A DNA stretch of 64,000 nucleotides from Taenia hydatigena (GCA_036345935.2 JADWOT020001561.1:496001-560000), one strand, 5' to 3'; shown: positions 20,214-32,007, counted from the first letter of the stretch. The notes: generated by a model from the letters alone, not told the origin. Program-made: numbers and translations.

Positions 20214-22646
20214 TATCCCAGAATTCCACTAAACAAACCGACATAATAGCAAAGTGATTGCTGTGTGATTGGCAAATAGCATTTTTTTTAAGTAATAGGA
20301 GAAATATTAGATCTGTTGTGAGAATAAAAGGAAATTGTTGTCTTTCTTCAAATGCTAAGTAACACTTTGTGTCTATCCCCTGATACGAGCCTCTCCCTAT
20401 TGATGGTAAACTGTTCGGTATAAGATTTCCGAATAAACTTAAACGCATTACTTATTTTGCAGTATGGCAGTGGACCGTTCCGCGTGTCGGACGATACTAC
20501 TGGTGGAATGGAAGTAGCAAGACATTCCCGCCTCGTCATTACAAAATACTTTTAAAATCCCCACAACTTTTTGCTGCTTTATTTCCCATTTAAAATTGGA
20601 GATGTAAATGAAGCAACTGAGTTCCAATTCTCCTTAAAGTGAAAAATTAGAGGCTGGGAGGCTAATAAACTTTGTGGGAGGGTCATTCCTCTGTTGTAAT
20701 AAATATGCCCTCTGCACATTTCTTCAAATAACACCCGAAATTCTTTGATTTCATGTAGATTTCGGGTAACTTTATTTCTCATAATTGTGCTGACTGTATG
20801 ATGAATCTATCGTTTACGAATCGTAATTTTGAATGGGTCTAAAAATAATCCATGCGGTTATTTTCTGAACCATATGCAACTAGTGGAAAGGTAACATTAG
20901 CTTTCTGTATAATTTTTCTATAGATGGTTCTTCCCTTTCCTCCTCTTTCCTTCTTCCATCCCAACTATGATGAGGTTTGATGCTTATAAACACTTTTATT
21001 ATAAGCGAGGATGAGGTCGTCTCGGACTCCTGCAGAGTGACTACGTCGGTCCACGGCCATTTTAAAATGGTTCTCCTGCCTCTTGCCTACAAGCACAATT
21101 AAAGAACACAAGTATTACATCTTCTCCTCCTGTCAATCATCTCACTCGCATGATTGTTTATGAAAAGCCCGGCGTTTGTTTATGACCATACCTTATCAAC
21201 TGCCGATGCCATCCTTTTTTACTGCAACCTCTCTTTGATATTAGGGTCTAAATAACGCCTTTTGTTTATCAGCTTATCAAAAATACACAGAATAGTATGG
21301 TCATGTGTTTTTTGCTCATAATCCAAAAAGCTTATTGGTGATTTTATATTAATTCGCCAAGCATTCGTAATTCTGAATGCCATTCGTAGACGGTAGCTAG
21401 ACGTGTGACTCCAAAGACTTGTATTTCAGTCAGAATTCTCTCGCAAAAATTATTCCTCCTGATTATATACAAAAGTGGAGAATGCAGTAGACCGAAAAAT
21501 TCTTAATTTAAGACTTGTTTATTATTCAAGTGCGGAAAATTGGAGGCTAAGACATAAGGTCAATTGAACCTCAAAGAGCGAAGAAAGTGTGTGGAAGCGT
21601 TGGAAGGTGTTAGACACGACTTACAAGTACTGGGAAGCTCATTAACCAAATTCGGATTTTACTGACCTTGAGCAACGCTAAGGCAGCCAATCAATCAAAC
21701 GTGATCGATCGTTCAAGGACATTTGTATGCGTGAGCAGCAATCCGCGATGTTCGTGACCAATAGCTGATCAGTATTTGGCCACGGGTTCTGTATTCAGCC
21801 GCTATGCTTCCACGGAGTCTCACTGTTCGTTAGCAGCTTGGCTCTTTGATAGCTCACTTGGAGATATCAAGAGAATATAAAAATAAGCCAAGTGGTTAAG
21901 TGGTCAGCATTGCAGCAGCAAAAAAATTAAAGAAAAAAGTGCCAAGAAACCTTTATCATTTTGTCCAAGTCATGTGGAGTGTTTGGTCGATGAGTATCAT
22001 GTGTCCACTGCGGATCGTCATCCACTAAAGAGAGAATTAAAAGGTACTTGACTATGCATAACTTGGACGCTAAAGTAGTTTGGATACCAAGCCAACAGTA
22101 CTTTAGTTTTTGGTAAAGTGAGAGAGCAATGCATGAAAGTTGTTAGCATTATACACCCGTGAATATGCTATATTAGCTTCCATGGCTGTGCTTACCCATC
22201 GAACCGTTTATGCGTCAATGTCTTCATTGCTTATCAGACAAAATGTCAAGGGTTCTATGCTGCGATGAGGCTAGGCAGGCCTTTGCCGTTTTCCAATGTA
22301 GCGTACATAATTATTTTTATTTCGCGTTTGCAGTCTTTACTGAAAGAAACTGACTGAGAAGGCGAATGTACGTCAATCATCGTTAAAGCACAACCCTATC
22401 ATCGTCCTGTTTCATGATCGTCGCTTTGCGATAAGAAAGTAATGTAATCCATTAGGTGTGTATTACACCCTGTTGACATCGGAGCAAGATAGCACTCTGA
22501 TTTATTCCCTTAGCCGCAGTATATCCATCGCATAGTTTTACATTTTTCACGCTTTCTTTAAATACCGGCTGAAATGTTTATGTGATGCCGACTTAACCGG
22601 GAGCGCTCTTTGTATACAAGCCCTACAGCATTTGTGTGTGTAGCAT
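20214..22646. other. Intergenic stretch upstream of the antigen B pseudogene
   Basis: I see no gene here. The open frames are short and unsupported. A word like a tRNA A-box (AGCCAAGTGGTTAAGTGG) occurs near 21886 but has no B-box behind it. Confidence 0.5.
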
Positions 22647-23035
22647 TTTGGGGGAAAAAAAGATCACTATGACGCTTGTGGTATTCGTGGCCTTTGTCTG
22701 AGGCGTAAGTCACACTATCCTCTCCATTGCGTCTCATCACACCCTAATTTAGCCACACTTTCTTTTCCCATTTCGGTAATGATGACCTCACCTCGACGAA
22801 GACGAACTTTCCAAATGATCATTTGGGTCAAAGGTTGGTTGAAATGATGAGAGAAATGGGGATTGTTTGCCAAATCGTGAAAAAGAAGGTGCGCACGGGG
22901 TCAAAGTATTGTTTCAGAAAGTCGGTGAAGGAGGATAATTTGAGGCTGCAATGCACCTACTATTTGACCAATCACAAGTTTTTTTGTAATAAACAGTCTC
23001 TCCCAACTTTTATAAAGTTCTTTGACACTTCTTAA
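22647..23035 (+). pseudogene. Antigen B (8-kDa hydrophobic ligand binding protein) pseudogene
   Basis: The remnant mirrors the intact gene at 24.4 kb. Exon 1 keeps the end of the signal-peptide coding sequence (GGTATTCGTGGCCTTTGTCT) and a GTAAGTCACACTATC donor whose intron start matches the intact gene. It has lost the start codon, gained in-frame stops, and has changes in front of the donor. The 3' splice site is destroyed: the expected TTTTAG reads ATTTCG near 22774. Exon 2 keeps the family core as NDHLGQRLVEMMREMG and then VCQIVKKKVR, nearer to AgB1-type sequences as I remember them than to the neighbour gene. The frame then runs past the usual end to a stop at 23033-23035. The proline of the conserved DPLGQ motif is replaced by histidine. 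Confidence 0.85.
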
Positions 23036-23518
23036 GGAACACGTGTTGTTACATTAATTGGGCTGCACTTCCTTAACTCGTGCAGTGTCTTTGAAACAAT
23101 TTTAGCCAAAAGTTTGTGTAAAAGTGGGCTCCAATCATGAGAATTCATATTGGCTATGTGTACACAAAAGCGAAGCCGTGTTTTGACTCTTCCGGGGCAA
23201 GAACATTACGAAATTTTAATGCACAAAGACTCTCAAAGGCCACCGCTGGTAGCATGACAGAGCGAATGAAAGTGTCTCATACCAAATGTTTATTTCACAA
23301 ATGATCCATGACAAAACAGTCATAAACAAGCCGAAGTCTTAATTAAAGAGTTTTTAAGTTATTACGCAACCAAAGGCATTAGGGCTACATGCAAACTGGA
23401 TACCGATTAGGATGGAACTGAATATCAGTTACCAGGAGAGATTTGTAAAAAAATTTGGTTCAAAAAGTCTCCTTCCTTGTCAGCTTTCTCCACCAAAGAA
23501 TTAATTAACAAGCAGTGC

Positions 23519-23675
23519 AGTGTCCCGAGGCTCCCTCGAAGGCAAAAGAAGGCAGAATGCCAGGGTAGAATACATATATTCAACGGACAGAGGGAAATAG
23601 GCTGCTGGGCAGTGCGGCCACCTCTGTGACCTTGACCGAAACCGGTCGTTCTAACAAACAAAGTACTACAAGCAG
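23519..23675 (+). repeat. Dispersed 170-bp element, forward copy
   Basis: It runs from AGTGTCCCGAGGCTCCCTCG through GGCAAAAGAAGGCAGAATGC and CAACGGACAGAGGGAAATAG to ACAAACAAAGTACTACA. It lies between the antigen B pseudogene and the intact gene. A block of about 35 bases after GCTGCTGGGCA is missing compared with the copy at 16.0 kb. Confidence 0.8.
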
Positions 23676-24359
23676 TTTTAAGGAAATAGATATTACAAGT
23701 AAAAACTAGCTGCTGAGTTTTAAAATATCCACGATACCCGGATAGCATTTACTGCCAACTGCTATGGCTCGAGTGGTCCCCAGGGGCACCAGAAGTATGA
23801 GAGGAAATGGGCATCAAATGTGTACCCACTCATCCAGTCCTCCAGTTCCTCGAATTGACTGTTTTCACATATCAAATGGGTTAATTTTGCAGTACATTTA
23901 CGCAGACCCCATTTGGGTTGACAGTTGGTAAACAATCAATTGCGTAATTGGTAAAAGAATGGAACAAAGTGAATTCTCAAATCAACTATATTATGACATT
24001 GAACGCATATTTTTTCGCATCGCAATAAACGTCAAGCCTAGAGCGGAATTGTGAGCGGTAGATCAGGACCTTGCGCAAAAGGAGGTTACACAACAAAACC
24101 ATCGTTTGAATTTTATTTACAAAATCGCTGCATCAATGAAGAAGCAGACTCCATGGCGGGCGAGATTTGAAATGGCCTTCACAACTTGAGGTATTCGTAT
24201 GTTAAGACGTACAGGGAGGAACGTGGCAGAATTCTTTGTGATTTAATTGTTCGGTTATTCGCATTTGTTTTCAGAGCCACAACAGTTTGGTTCAAAACAT
24301 TCTAGCATCCTCTGTGGGCATGTTTATGTGATGAGACGTAACAGGAAGTGGACGGCGTG

Positions 24360-24366
24360 TATATAA
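24360..24366 (+). promoter_or_regulatory. TATA box of the antigen B gene
   Basis: TATATAA lies 51 bases upstream of the antigen B start codon, which places transcription start near 24390 and leaves a short leader. It is absent from the equivalent place in the pseudogene. Confidence 0.7.
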
Positions 24367-24416
24367 GTCAGTCCACCGTCACCCTTGTGCGTGACAGCTT
24401 TGAAGGTGAAAACGCA

Positions 24417-24744
24417 ATGAAAGTTTACATTGTTCTCGCTCTGGCTCTCGTGGCCTTCTTGACTGTTGCCCGGGCGTAAGTCACATTATCATCCCCATCG
24501 TGTCTCAGCACATTTTTAATTTCTCACTTACCTTTATTTTAGGGAGAGTGACGTTGAATCAACTGCGAAAGACGGTGCCATGAAGAGTTTGAAGGAATTG
24601 AAAGAATTCTTCTCAAATGATCCGATGGGTCAAAAATTGGCTGCTATTTGCAAGGAAGTAAAAGACTTCTTCCTTATGGCGCAAACAAAAACGCACTCAG
24701 CTTTTAAAGATTACATCAAAAGGCTGATGGCTGAGGTGGAGTAA
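24417..24744 (+). CDS. AgB: Antigen B / 8-kDa hydrophobic ligand binding protein subunit
   Basis: There are two exons, 24417-24475 and 24543-24744, with a 67-base intron (GTAAGT...TTTTAG). The product has 86 residues. Residues 1-20 are a signal peptide (MKVYIVLALALVAFLTVARA) encoded almost entirely by exon 1, the family's standard gene structure. The mature 66-residue chain is a run of amphipathic helix with the family core KEFFSNDPMGQKLAAICKEV. Antigen B and the related Taenia 8-kDa proteins are secreted, assemble into large lipoprotein particles, bind fatty acids and other lipids that cestodes cannot make, and are major diagnostic antigens. In this copy the usual DPLGQ reads DPMGQ. A TATA box lies 51 bases upstream. 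I saw no AATAAA within about 150 bases of the stop. Which subunit type it is cannot be settled without alignment. Confidence 0.95.
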
Positions 24745-26738
24745 AAATTATGACTTGGTCTCACATAATTACCATTGTTTTCATGTTCCACAATACGATT
24801 TCTTATTGTTAATCCCAAAGGCGTACTCCTTGGTTTACTGACTCGGGTCACTGTTAATAATTTTTTTGCATTTTTCTATGTGAACACACCTTAGTTAAGG
24901 GAAGTGTGTACCCATTCAATGCCATGATGCGTTTTTCATCATATGGCTGGTAAACTCGGTGAAAATATTACCTACGTCAATTCTATTAATCATCGATGTC
25001 AAGGATGTCATGTGCTGTGAATAAAATGAACCTGACTTGCTGCAGATTAAATGTGCTCTTGTTCCCATAGTGTCACTAGTATCTTTAAACGTCTCCTTGA
25101 TCGCCATCAGCATGAAGGTATTGCTTTCAAGTGGCTTTAATCAAGTAAAGTGACTGCAAGGCATTGCAACAGTTGCAGACGGCTACAATCTGGCATAATT
25201 AGTTTTACTTTGCATAGGGGAAAAGGTGGCACATTCCGCTAAATTTGAGCGTTAAGCTCCGTGCTACTAATAGTAGTAAGTAGCACGTTTACTTAGCACG
25301 CAGATAGGAAGGTGGATGTTAATTGTTCGTTGTTGAATGCAAAGGATGACTTTAGTCGTAGGCGGTTGTGCGTAACAAAAGGGAAGGTGACTAGAAACAC
25401 CTGTAAACAAGAAAGATGCTGAGTTAGACTATTCAGGAGGCCTTCACCTGACTGCCCTCAAAAGTGATTGTTGTATTACCGATTTATCCCACATTGTACT
25501 CCTGTAGGGGGGATAATAATTATTTTTCTAGCTATTTGAGCATCAGCTATTAGTTTAGCTTAGTAAGGCTACCTTAAGTTAACTTTGCTCTTTTAATGCA
25601 GAAATTTTTGTCAAATTAATACTTCCCGAAGATATTTTTAGAAGGTGGTTCCTTAAAATGCCGTTGAAAAACATCTAAAAACTTTAGTAAATAAAGAATT
25701 CTAAAAAGGCCATGGAAGTGTCTTCCGTATTTTCACATTCAGGTTCTTTTTCGCAGATTTACCACCGAAAGACAAATGGCTGTTAATGTGTCCACAAGTT
25801 AATCCAGAGGTCGGAGTGTCGAAAAGGAGAACAATAGCGATGGCCGGCAGTAAACAACTCTTAGTCGATTACAAAACTGAACAAGGATTGTGTCTATGCC
25901 ACTGCATCAGGATAGTACCGAGACCCAAGACGTGAAACAATTAAATTCATCAAAAGAGAATTTTAAATACACAAGTGGATTCTGCTATATCGGTGGGGAG
26001 GTTTGGGAAATGAGTTAGTTATAATAATAACAGTTGCAGTTGCGCATTTTTCTGCTTGGCAAGAGCGAACCAATGTGGCATTATAGTTTGCCAACAGCAA
26101 AAAAAGCATGCATTCCATGATGTGGGAAGATAATAATGCCACAATAGGCTTGGAATTGAAATCCTCCATTTAATTGCCCTGATTGATATGAAGGTAGTGA
26201 TTAAATCGCATTAAAGCGTGTGCTGGGAATGGATGACATCTCTTTATCAGGTTTTGTTAAGCTCCCATGCCTGTGCTTCAAGGTCGTTGTTTGAATGAAT
26301 CAGGTTTCAGCACCACCGTCACATGGATTCAGCTAACACTTACTCATCTCATGGTAATAATGACGGCAGAGGATCGTAACCTCATGCGGATCATGACGCT
26401 ACCTTACGATAGATACGGTAGCAGAATTGTTGTATTCCGCACACTGTGGGATTCTCAACTTGTTAAAGTTTGTGACACAATTAATTGATGGTTTTCTCGT
26501 ACACAAAGTCCTATCTCACCTCTCCTCTCTTTCGCGTTTAACAAGATCCAACACATAATCTAGCATCTCCTTATTCCTGCCAAGACATCTTCCATTCGCA
26601 GGTCCTTAGCAATTCAATGTAACTTTGGCAGTACTACTCGCCTCTTTACAAGTCTGCGAAGGTCCAGCGAGCCTCCAACTCCCTACCTGACACTGACAAT
26701 GGCAGTCACCAGCGGGGCTAGAAGTTAGTGGGTTTGTA
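24745..26738. other. Intergenic stretch downstream of antigen B
   Basis: No gene is recognised. I looked for the antigen B core (D-P-L/M-G-Q) and for the signal-peptide/donor block in both orientations and found no further copy here or elsewhere in the window. Confidence 0.5.
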
Positions 26739-26900
26739 GCGTCTCGAGGCTTTCTTGAAGGCAAAAGAAAGCAAAATACAGACAGACAGAGAGAGTTGAG
26801 CTGCTGGCATGGCCTAGAGGCCAGACTACGCGGCTGGGGCAACATGGTCACCTCTGTGACCCTGGCTGATACTGGTAGTCCAAACAAACAAAGTATTACA
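26739..26900 (+). repeat. Dispersed 170-bp element, forward copy
   Basis: All family blocks are present in order: GTCTCGAGGCTTTCTTGAAG, GGCAAAAGAAAGC, TGAGCTGCTGGCATGGCC, GTCACCTCTGTGACCCTGGC and CCAAACAAACAAAGTATTACA. Confidence 0.8.
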
Positions 26901-27421
26901 GGTTAAAATTAGAATAATGGCTAAATCCATGTAGTCAATGGGGCTGTGCTTCGATCATGTTTGTTGTACTGCAGTGATCTTCAGTGTCTTCTCACCACCA
27001 TTTACCATGTGCTTGAGTACTGTCACCCGATCTCAACAAACTCTACCGTTTGCATGCCAAGGTCACAGTGCTTTTGCACTTCCTAACACACTTTAAATCG
27101 TATATAAGTACATTTAATGAATCGAGAAAAGTCTAGGGCTATGCAGCACCAAATTTAGTGATATTCTGTACATCGCTGTCAGTTCCATTCATTTATTTGG
27201 TTCGCTTATGCGTCGCATTTCGTCCTTTCACCTTTATTTAACTGATTTCTGCTTCCCTTCAACTCCTCCTCGTTCCATCACACATCCAGTTGTCAGAATC
27301 CACATTCTCACACAATTTCCGACATTCTTCACCAACTCCTTACTCACTTGGACTTGTGCTTCACTCCTCCCTAAATATCATCAGTAAACGAAACCCAAAA
27401 TGATTTGTCGCTACGGGTACC

Positions 27422-27515
27422 ATGGACGCCGACAAACCTCCTCCTCCTCCTCCTCCACCTCCTCCTCTGATGGATGAACTCCACATGTGCAATGCAGACT
27501 GCTTCAACATGAAAG
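27422..27515 (+). CDS. Proline-rich first-exon-like ORF, left copy, unknown
   Basis: The frame starts with ATGGACGCCGAC and encodes MDADK, ten prolines from a CCT/CCA run, then LMDELHMCNADCFNMK. It ends at AAAG|GTAGGG, a good donor in phase 1. The same start, peptide and donor are kept in the opposite arm at 33756-33852, with eleven prolines. Conservation of start, frame and donor suggests a true first coding exon duplicated with its upstream region. I found no second exon and no family. Without splicing the frame continues 62 more codons through the CTCAA repeat. Confidence 0.4.
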
Positions 27516-27545
27516 GTAGGGCCAGTCTCTCACCCCATCGTCCCA

Positions 27546-27625
27546 ACTCAACTCAACTCAACTCCACTCCACTCTACTCAACGCAGCGCAACACAACGCG
27601 ACTCAACTCAACGCAACCCAAATCA
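27546..27625. repeat. CTCAA/CGCAA minisatellite in inverted repeat 2
   Basis: Tandem five-base units (CTCAA, CTCCA, CGCAA) fill about 80 bases. The partner tract in the right arm (about 33640-33730) differs in unit order and number, so the tract has changed since the arms separated. Confidence 0.75.
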
Positions 27626-29569
27626 ACCCCATCTCACACCATCGGATTGGATCACATCGAAGAAACCACACCAAATCACTACAATTGTGCGTCAAAGATG
27701 TAAGTGTCACTAATCCCCATTTCACCACTCCCTCAACAACACCATCATCTCATCCGTCTAACTCATCCATCCATCCACATAACTCTTCACCGACCACTAC
27801 GAGTCCACTCAGACGTCCACATCAACTAGTCGCCTCCATGTGATCGCATTGTCGAATAGCCAGTCCAACAATCTAATCGCGCAATCGTAATGGTGAGGCA
27901 GTGGAATGAGCTTCCTCCTCTCTCTCCCTCCTCCCAAACCAAACCTCACTTCACTCAGTAGTGACTATCTCACCAAAGCACAATTGATGATCCACTTTGT
28001 CTCTGCTCTCGCCTCCGCTTTCTCAGCAACCCCTCCAACGTCCGACTGCAACACTTCCACAGTCAACCTATCACGTTGCCGCTGTATTTGAAGTTATTCA
28101 CCTCTCAAACTGATTGTTCTCCACCGTTGCCAGGCAGCAGCATAGTCAAACAGAAGTGGCTCACGCACTTGTCACTTTGCCCATCGCAAACGATTCCCTC
28201 ATCAAACATGCTTTCCGCGAGCACTCATCAGTTGTCATCACTTAAGCACTAGTGAGGGAGTTCAGCATAGCCGAGATTCTTCATTTTGTTGGAACAACCA
28301 TTTGTTGGATAATTATACTCTGATCCAGCACTAAATTAACCTTCAAGACAGTAGCAAAACCATGGTTTTTAACCGTTGCCATTGGTACAAATTTTCTGCC
28401 TAAAGGGTGTCAGTAATGGGCTCTTAGTACCACCACACATTCTGGGTTCTGCAAAATCACTCAGTCATTTTCGCGTCCACTGCAAACTTCTTGAGGTGTG
28501 AAGCTTAGTTCTCTTCATGCATGTTAATAAGTTTCTACTTTTTGCGTAAACTTACTACAAAGTTTTCCTTTGGAAGTGCTTATCATTGCCTGTCTTTGAG
28601 ACCTTTGGTGTCGGCATCACCAACATTGTCTGGCAGGACACAGGATTTTGGTTATCGTCTGGTCAGTGGAGGTCGTTCGGGCATAGTTTTAACTCTCCCC
28701 AATGTGCTATAAGGCTTTGATATGCCTCATTGTTTCGTGTGTCCTCGAAGCATTTCATCTGGTTAGAACCAAGCTTGCCTAGACTGCGCAATAACTTCAT
28801 TTTTTGGCTTCAGAGATTAATCCGGGAGAATGCAACACCTCGAAGCGATTGAATGAACTTGGTTCCCGTGCTAGATCATTCAAAGACAGACGGTAAATAC
28901 GCGGGTCTTACCCACATGCATTGAATAATGTCGAAACGCCTCGAGGTTTAGGATATTTTCTAAAGCCTGAGCTATTGTTTTGTTGATAGACTGCCTTGTG
29001 CTAAGAAATCGCTTTCTTTTTTCCATTTCCATTATTATTTGCATCCGATGCACACGTCAGATATTCAAGGCACCCACCAGTCCCTCTCCACAACACTCAC
29101 TTTACGTGAGACGGACTGCAGATGGCATTGTTCCCTTGTTGAAGCCCAAAAGACGATGTCGAGAACCCGTCTACTTGGTACATCTTGTTACAAGTCGAGC
29201 GTGTGCAAGGAAAACTTACTTTTTCAAAACAGCTTGGACTACTTCATCAGTCGGAAGGAAGCCTCCTCCTGCAACTCGTCCCACAAGGACAAAAAAATTG
29301 ACCCGCGAGAAGTTTTGTACTCTCTCGGCAAGAGACAATCACACACACAAAACAAAACAGTTTAAAAATTAGGCCAAGATTGAGAGAGGCTCGCTAGAGC
29401 TAGATTTGCCTGCCTTGGAAACCAAAATGTTGGATAAAATTTGAGGTACTCAGCTTTAATCTGGTCCGGAAGCGATTTTAACCGATTCAAAACACAATGA
29501 GAAGCCTTTTTATAATTCCGTAGGGGCTGTTCAATTGTTTCCTCTCAGCAGAGCAAAAGCTACGTGGAT

Positions 29570-29841
29570 TCAAGCCATGAGTGGACATTGAAGCCAGACG
29601 AAAGACGTCCAGACAGTTTGAAGCATCTTATGGTCATGATTTGATGGGAGCGATTGAAGGGGGCGAATTTCGATTGTTTCAGAAAACGGTTGCGATGGCT
29701 GATCTCGGAAAGAAAAACGACTTAAGAACTGCAGACCCTGCGCAACTTTTAGGTGGTGAAACTGTTGTGCCATTCAAGTATTTCGTGGTAGTTTTTGATA
29801 ACATTATTGTGTGCGACTCATTGGGACAGAAGCATGCGTGA
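29570..29841 (+). pseudogene. Possible annexin repeat fragment
   Basis: The frame reads SRQFEASYGHDLMGAIEGG, then FRLFQKTVAMADLGKKNDLR and ADPAQLLGGE. This follows the order of one annexin repeat as I know it: a helix, then YGxDL, then F-xx-L, then a DAxxLxxAGE-like block. There is no calcium-binding GxGT loop, no second repeat and no start context, and the frame ends at TGA with no donor that restores annexin sequence. If real it is a broken, isolated piece of one repeat inside the spacer of inverted repeat 2. Confidence 0.35.
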
Positions 29842-30310
29842 CCAAATTTGCTTGCTCCCGGCCTCCTCAAAGGTGGCTGTCACGTGATGCCAACTAATCA
29901 CGCGCCATGCATGATTTGGTGTTCAAGTTGCATCCCTACGTGGACCACTACTTGCCTCTTTATTGCGTAGAGTATTTTTCTTCATTTTGAGGTTGCTTCG
30001 ACTTCTGGAAGCGCGTCACAACCGACCACTCAGGTGCAAAACTTGGGCCGATAATTTGACCTGACAGAGGTGACAGGTGAACTAGCTTTGATTGTCACCG
30101 GAAAGGGATATTCATGAAGGTATTGGCACTTCTAAAGCTCAAGCGACGCTTCAAAACCTGGCAGTTGCATCATCAGCCAGATCGAATAGTGTCAAGAAGG
30201 GATTGGAATGAATTCCTATTTTTACTTCCTCCAGTAGGGTTGACGATGACGACAATCTTATCTCTGCAACACTTCTATTTTTACCATTAGTACAGCCATC
30301 TGGGACGACA

Positions 30311-30334
30311 AACACACACACACACACACACACA
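30311..30334. repeat. (CA)n microsatellite
   Basis: Twelve AC/CA units without interruption. Confidence 0.9.
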
Positions 30335-30870
30335 TCGTAAATTAAGCAATCAGAGGGTGATGGTGACAGTTTAATCCACACTAGCATAACAAAGCGAAAG
30401 GTCTCTTGATTAAATGCAAAATCACTCGAGCCTTTTCTGCCTCCTACGATTTTACTCTCGTGTCTAGAATCTGCGATTAGTTGTTGTTGTAAAGTCAAAG
30501 AGTCGATGCTATTCATGTCAAATGCTTGTGGAGGTGAGCTCCTCCACTCTTTCTTTGCCCCCTCTTGAGTGACATGCTCTGCAGTTCCACTTACGTTTAC
30601 CCCGCAGAACTAAAAGTCTGCAGACTCTATACTTCGTTGACGGCAGGAAGACGTTTACTTTGGGGCGAATGCTTCCCAACTAAACCCTCACTTTATAGTC
30701 TACCGTCTGAGTTATTCTCCTATTTGCCCACCGTAGAACAGCAGAACTGATTGGAGTCACAAGGTTAATCGCAACCAATCAAATTGCAAACAGACGTCAA
30801 AGAGAGGGTCACAAGATCCTAGTCAGAGAGTGTGGTTTAAACGTGTGTTGGGTTGTGCTTGAGTATCAGT

Positions 30871-31012
30871 GCAGCGTCCCGAGACTTCTGTGGAGGCAAA
30901 AGAAGGCATAATTCAGCAAGCAGAGGGAACGGGGCTGCTGGCATGGCCCAGAGGCCACCTTTCTGTGACCGAAACCGAAACCACCAGCCAGAACAAACAA
31001 AGTATTGCAAAG
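30871..31012 (+). repeat. Dispersed 170-bp element, forward copy
   Basis: Blocks GCAGCGTCCCGAGACTTCTG, GGCAAAAGAAGGCATAATTC, GCTGCTGGCATGGCCCAGAG and GAACAAACAAAGTATTGCA appear in order. The CCAGCCCACGCAGCTAGGGC block is missing, which shortens this copy. Confidence 0.75.
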
Positions 31013-31482
31013 GAGGATTTGACCAAGTTAATCTCAAAAAAAAAATTCACGATTCAAGAGAAGCCGATTAGGGAAGTGTTGAGAGTGAAGAAACTATTTG
31101 ATGCCAAATTTTGTCCCACTTAGCTTGTTGTTTTAACTTCTGAATTCCTTCTTAGAAGGCGACACAATCTTTTGTTCGTAAGTCGTCTAACTGTCAAGCT
31201 AGCGACTATTTTACCTCACTCCAAATGGCATTTCATGTTATTATCTGCGTCTACTCATCGTTACTCGTTTGTGTCAGGGTTAGATGTGACACTCATGTCT
31301 ACAAACTTATTTCACCTCACCCATACATCTAATACAATGTAAGAATTTTTTGCGAGAGAGGAGAGGAGGGAAACAGAGAGAGTGACAAGACTTGTTTCAA
31401 CCCTTTTCCTCAAAATGATGATCTCAAAGAGGAAGCCAGTCGAATCGCATTATGTGATAATTAGAAAAAAATGCAGGAATCG

Positions 31483-31640
31483 TATTACTTTGTTTGTTCT
31501 AACTGTCGGTTTCGATTTCGACCACTTAGATGGCCGTGTATTGCCCTAGTCGCTACGTGAGCTGGTCTTCGGGCCCTGCCAGCAGCCCCATTCCTTCTGT
31601 CTATTGCCTTCCAGGAAGTCTGGGCACGTTACCCCATTGA
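31483..31640 (-). repeat. Dispersed 170-bp element, reverse copy
   Basis: It runs from GTATTACTTTGTTTGTTCTA through GGTTTCGATTTCGACCAC, GGCCGTGTATTGCCCTAG and CCTGCCAGCAGCCCC to GGAAGTCTGGGCACGTT. It is the rightmost copy found. Confidence 0.75.
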
Positions 31641-32007
31641 AAGTGGAGCGGATTACAAGGAGACCAAAAATTGACATGCGTTTACATCTAGGAGAGCTTC
31701 CGTCACCCATTTGCACCATCACCTATGACCACTTTCGGGGTGGAGGAACAGAGGAGACTATTCTACAGCCTCACAGATGAACAAAAGGGAATCACTGGCA
31801 CTTTTCTTAACCCTTTTTGCATACCTCTATTCAACTTCGAAATACAAAATGAACGACGAACTAAGTAATTTAAAGCTGTTTATGTTTAGATTTTAAAATC
31901 GTCTTGGTTAATTCACACTTTGCAAAGCTACCAGATCTGATCACTGTGACGAATTCAGCGTTGTCGAAGTGTTGAGCAGATGCGTAAGATGAATGTCACA
32001 CCAATCA

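Larger units (their letters stand above)
27213..28350. repeat. Inverted repeat 2, left arm
   Basis: About 1.14 kb is the near-identical reverse complement of 32918-34082. The match holds from TTTCACCTTTATTTA, through the proline-rich ORF and a CTCAA minisatellite, to CAGCACTAAATTAACC. Differences are scattered substitutions plus length changes in the CCT and CTCAA tracts. The arms flank a spacer of about 4.6 kb. Confidence 0.9.
28351..30870. other. Spacer of inverted repeat 2, left part
   Basis: Apart from the annexin-like fragment at 29.6 kb and a CA microsatellite at 30311-30334, I see only short open frames. One at 28980-29372 on the plus strand is 130 codons long and basic, with no recognised family. 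Confidence 0.4.

Noticed and set aside
21880..21920. A-box-like word AGCCAAGTGGTTAAGTGG
   Set aside because: No B-box follows within 100 bases; the sequence turns A-rich. It could be an old SINE head but cannot be supported.
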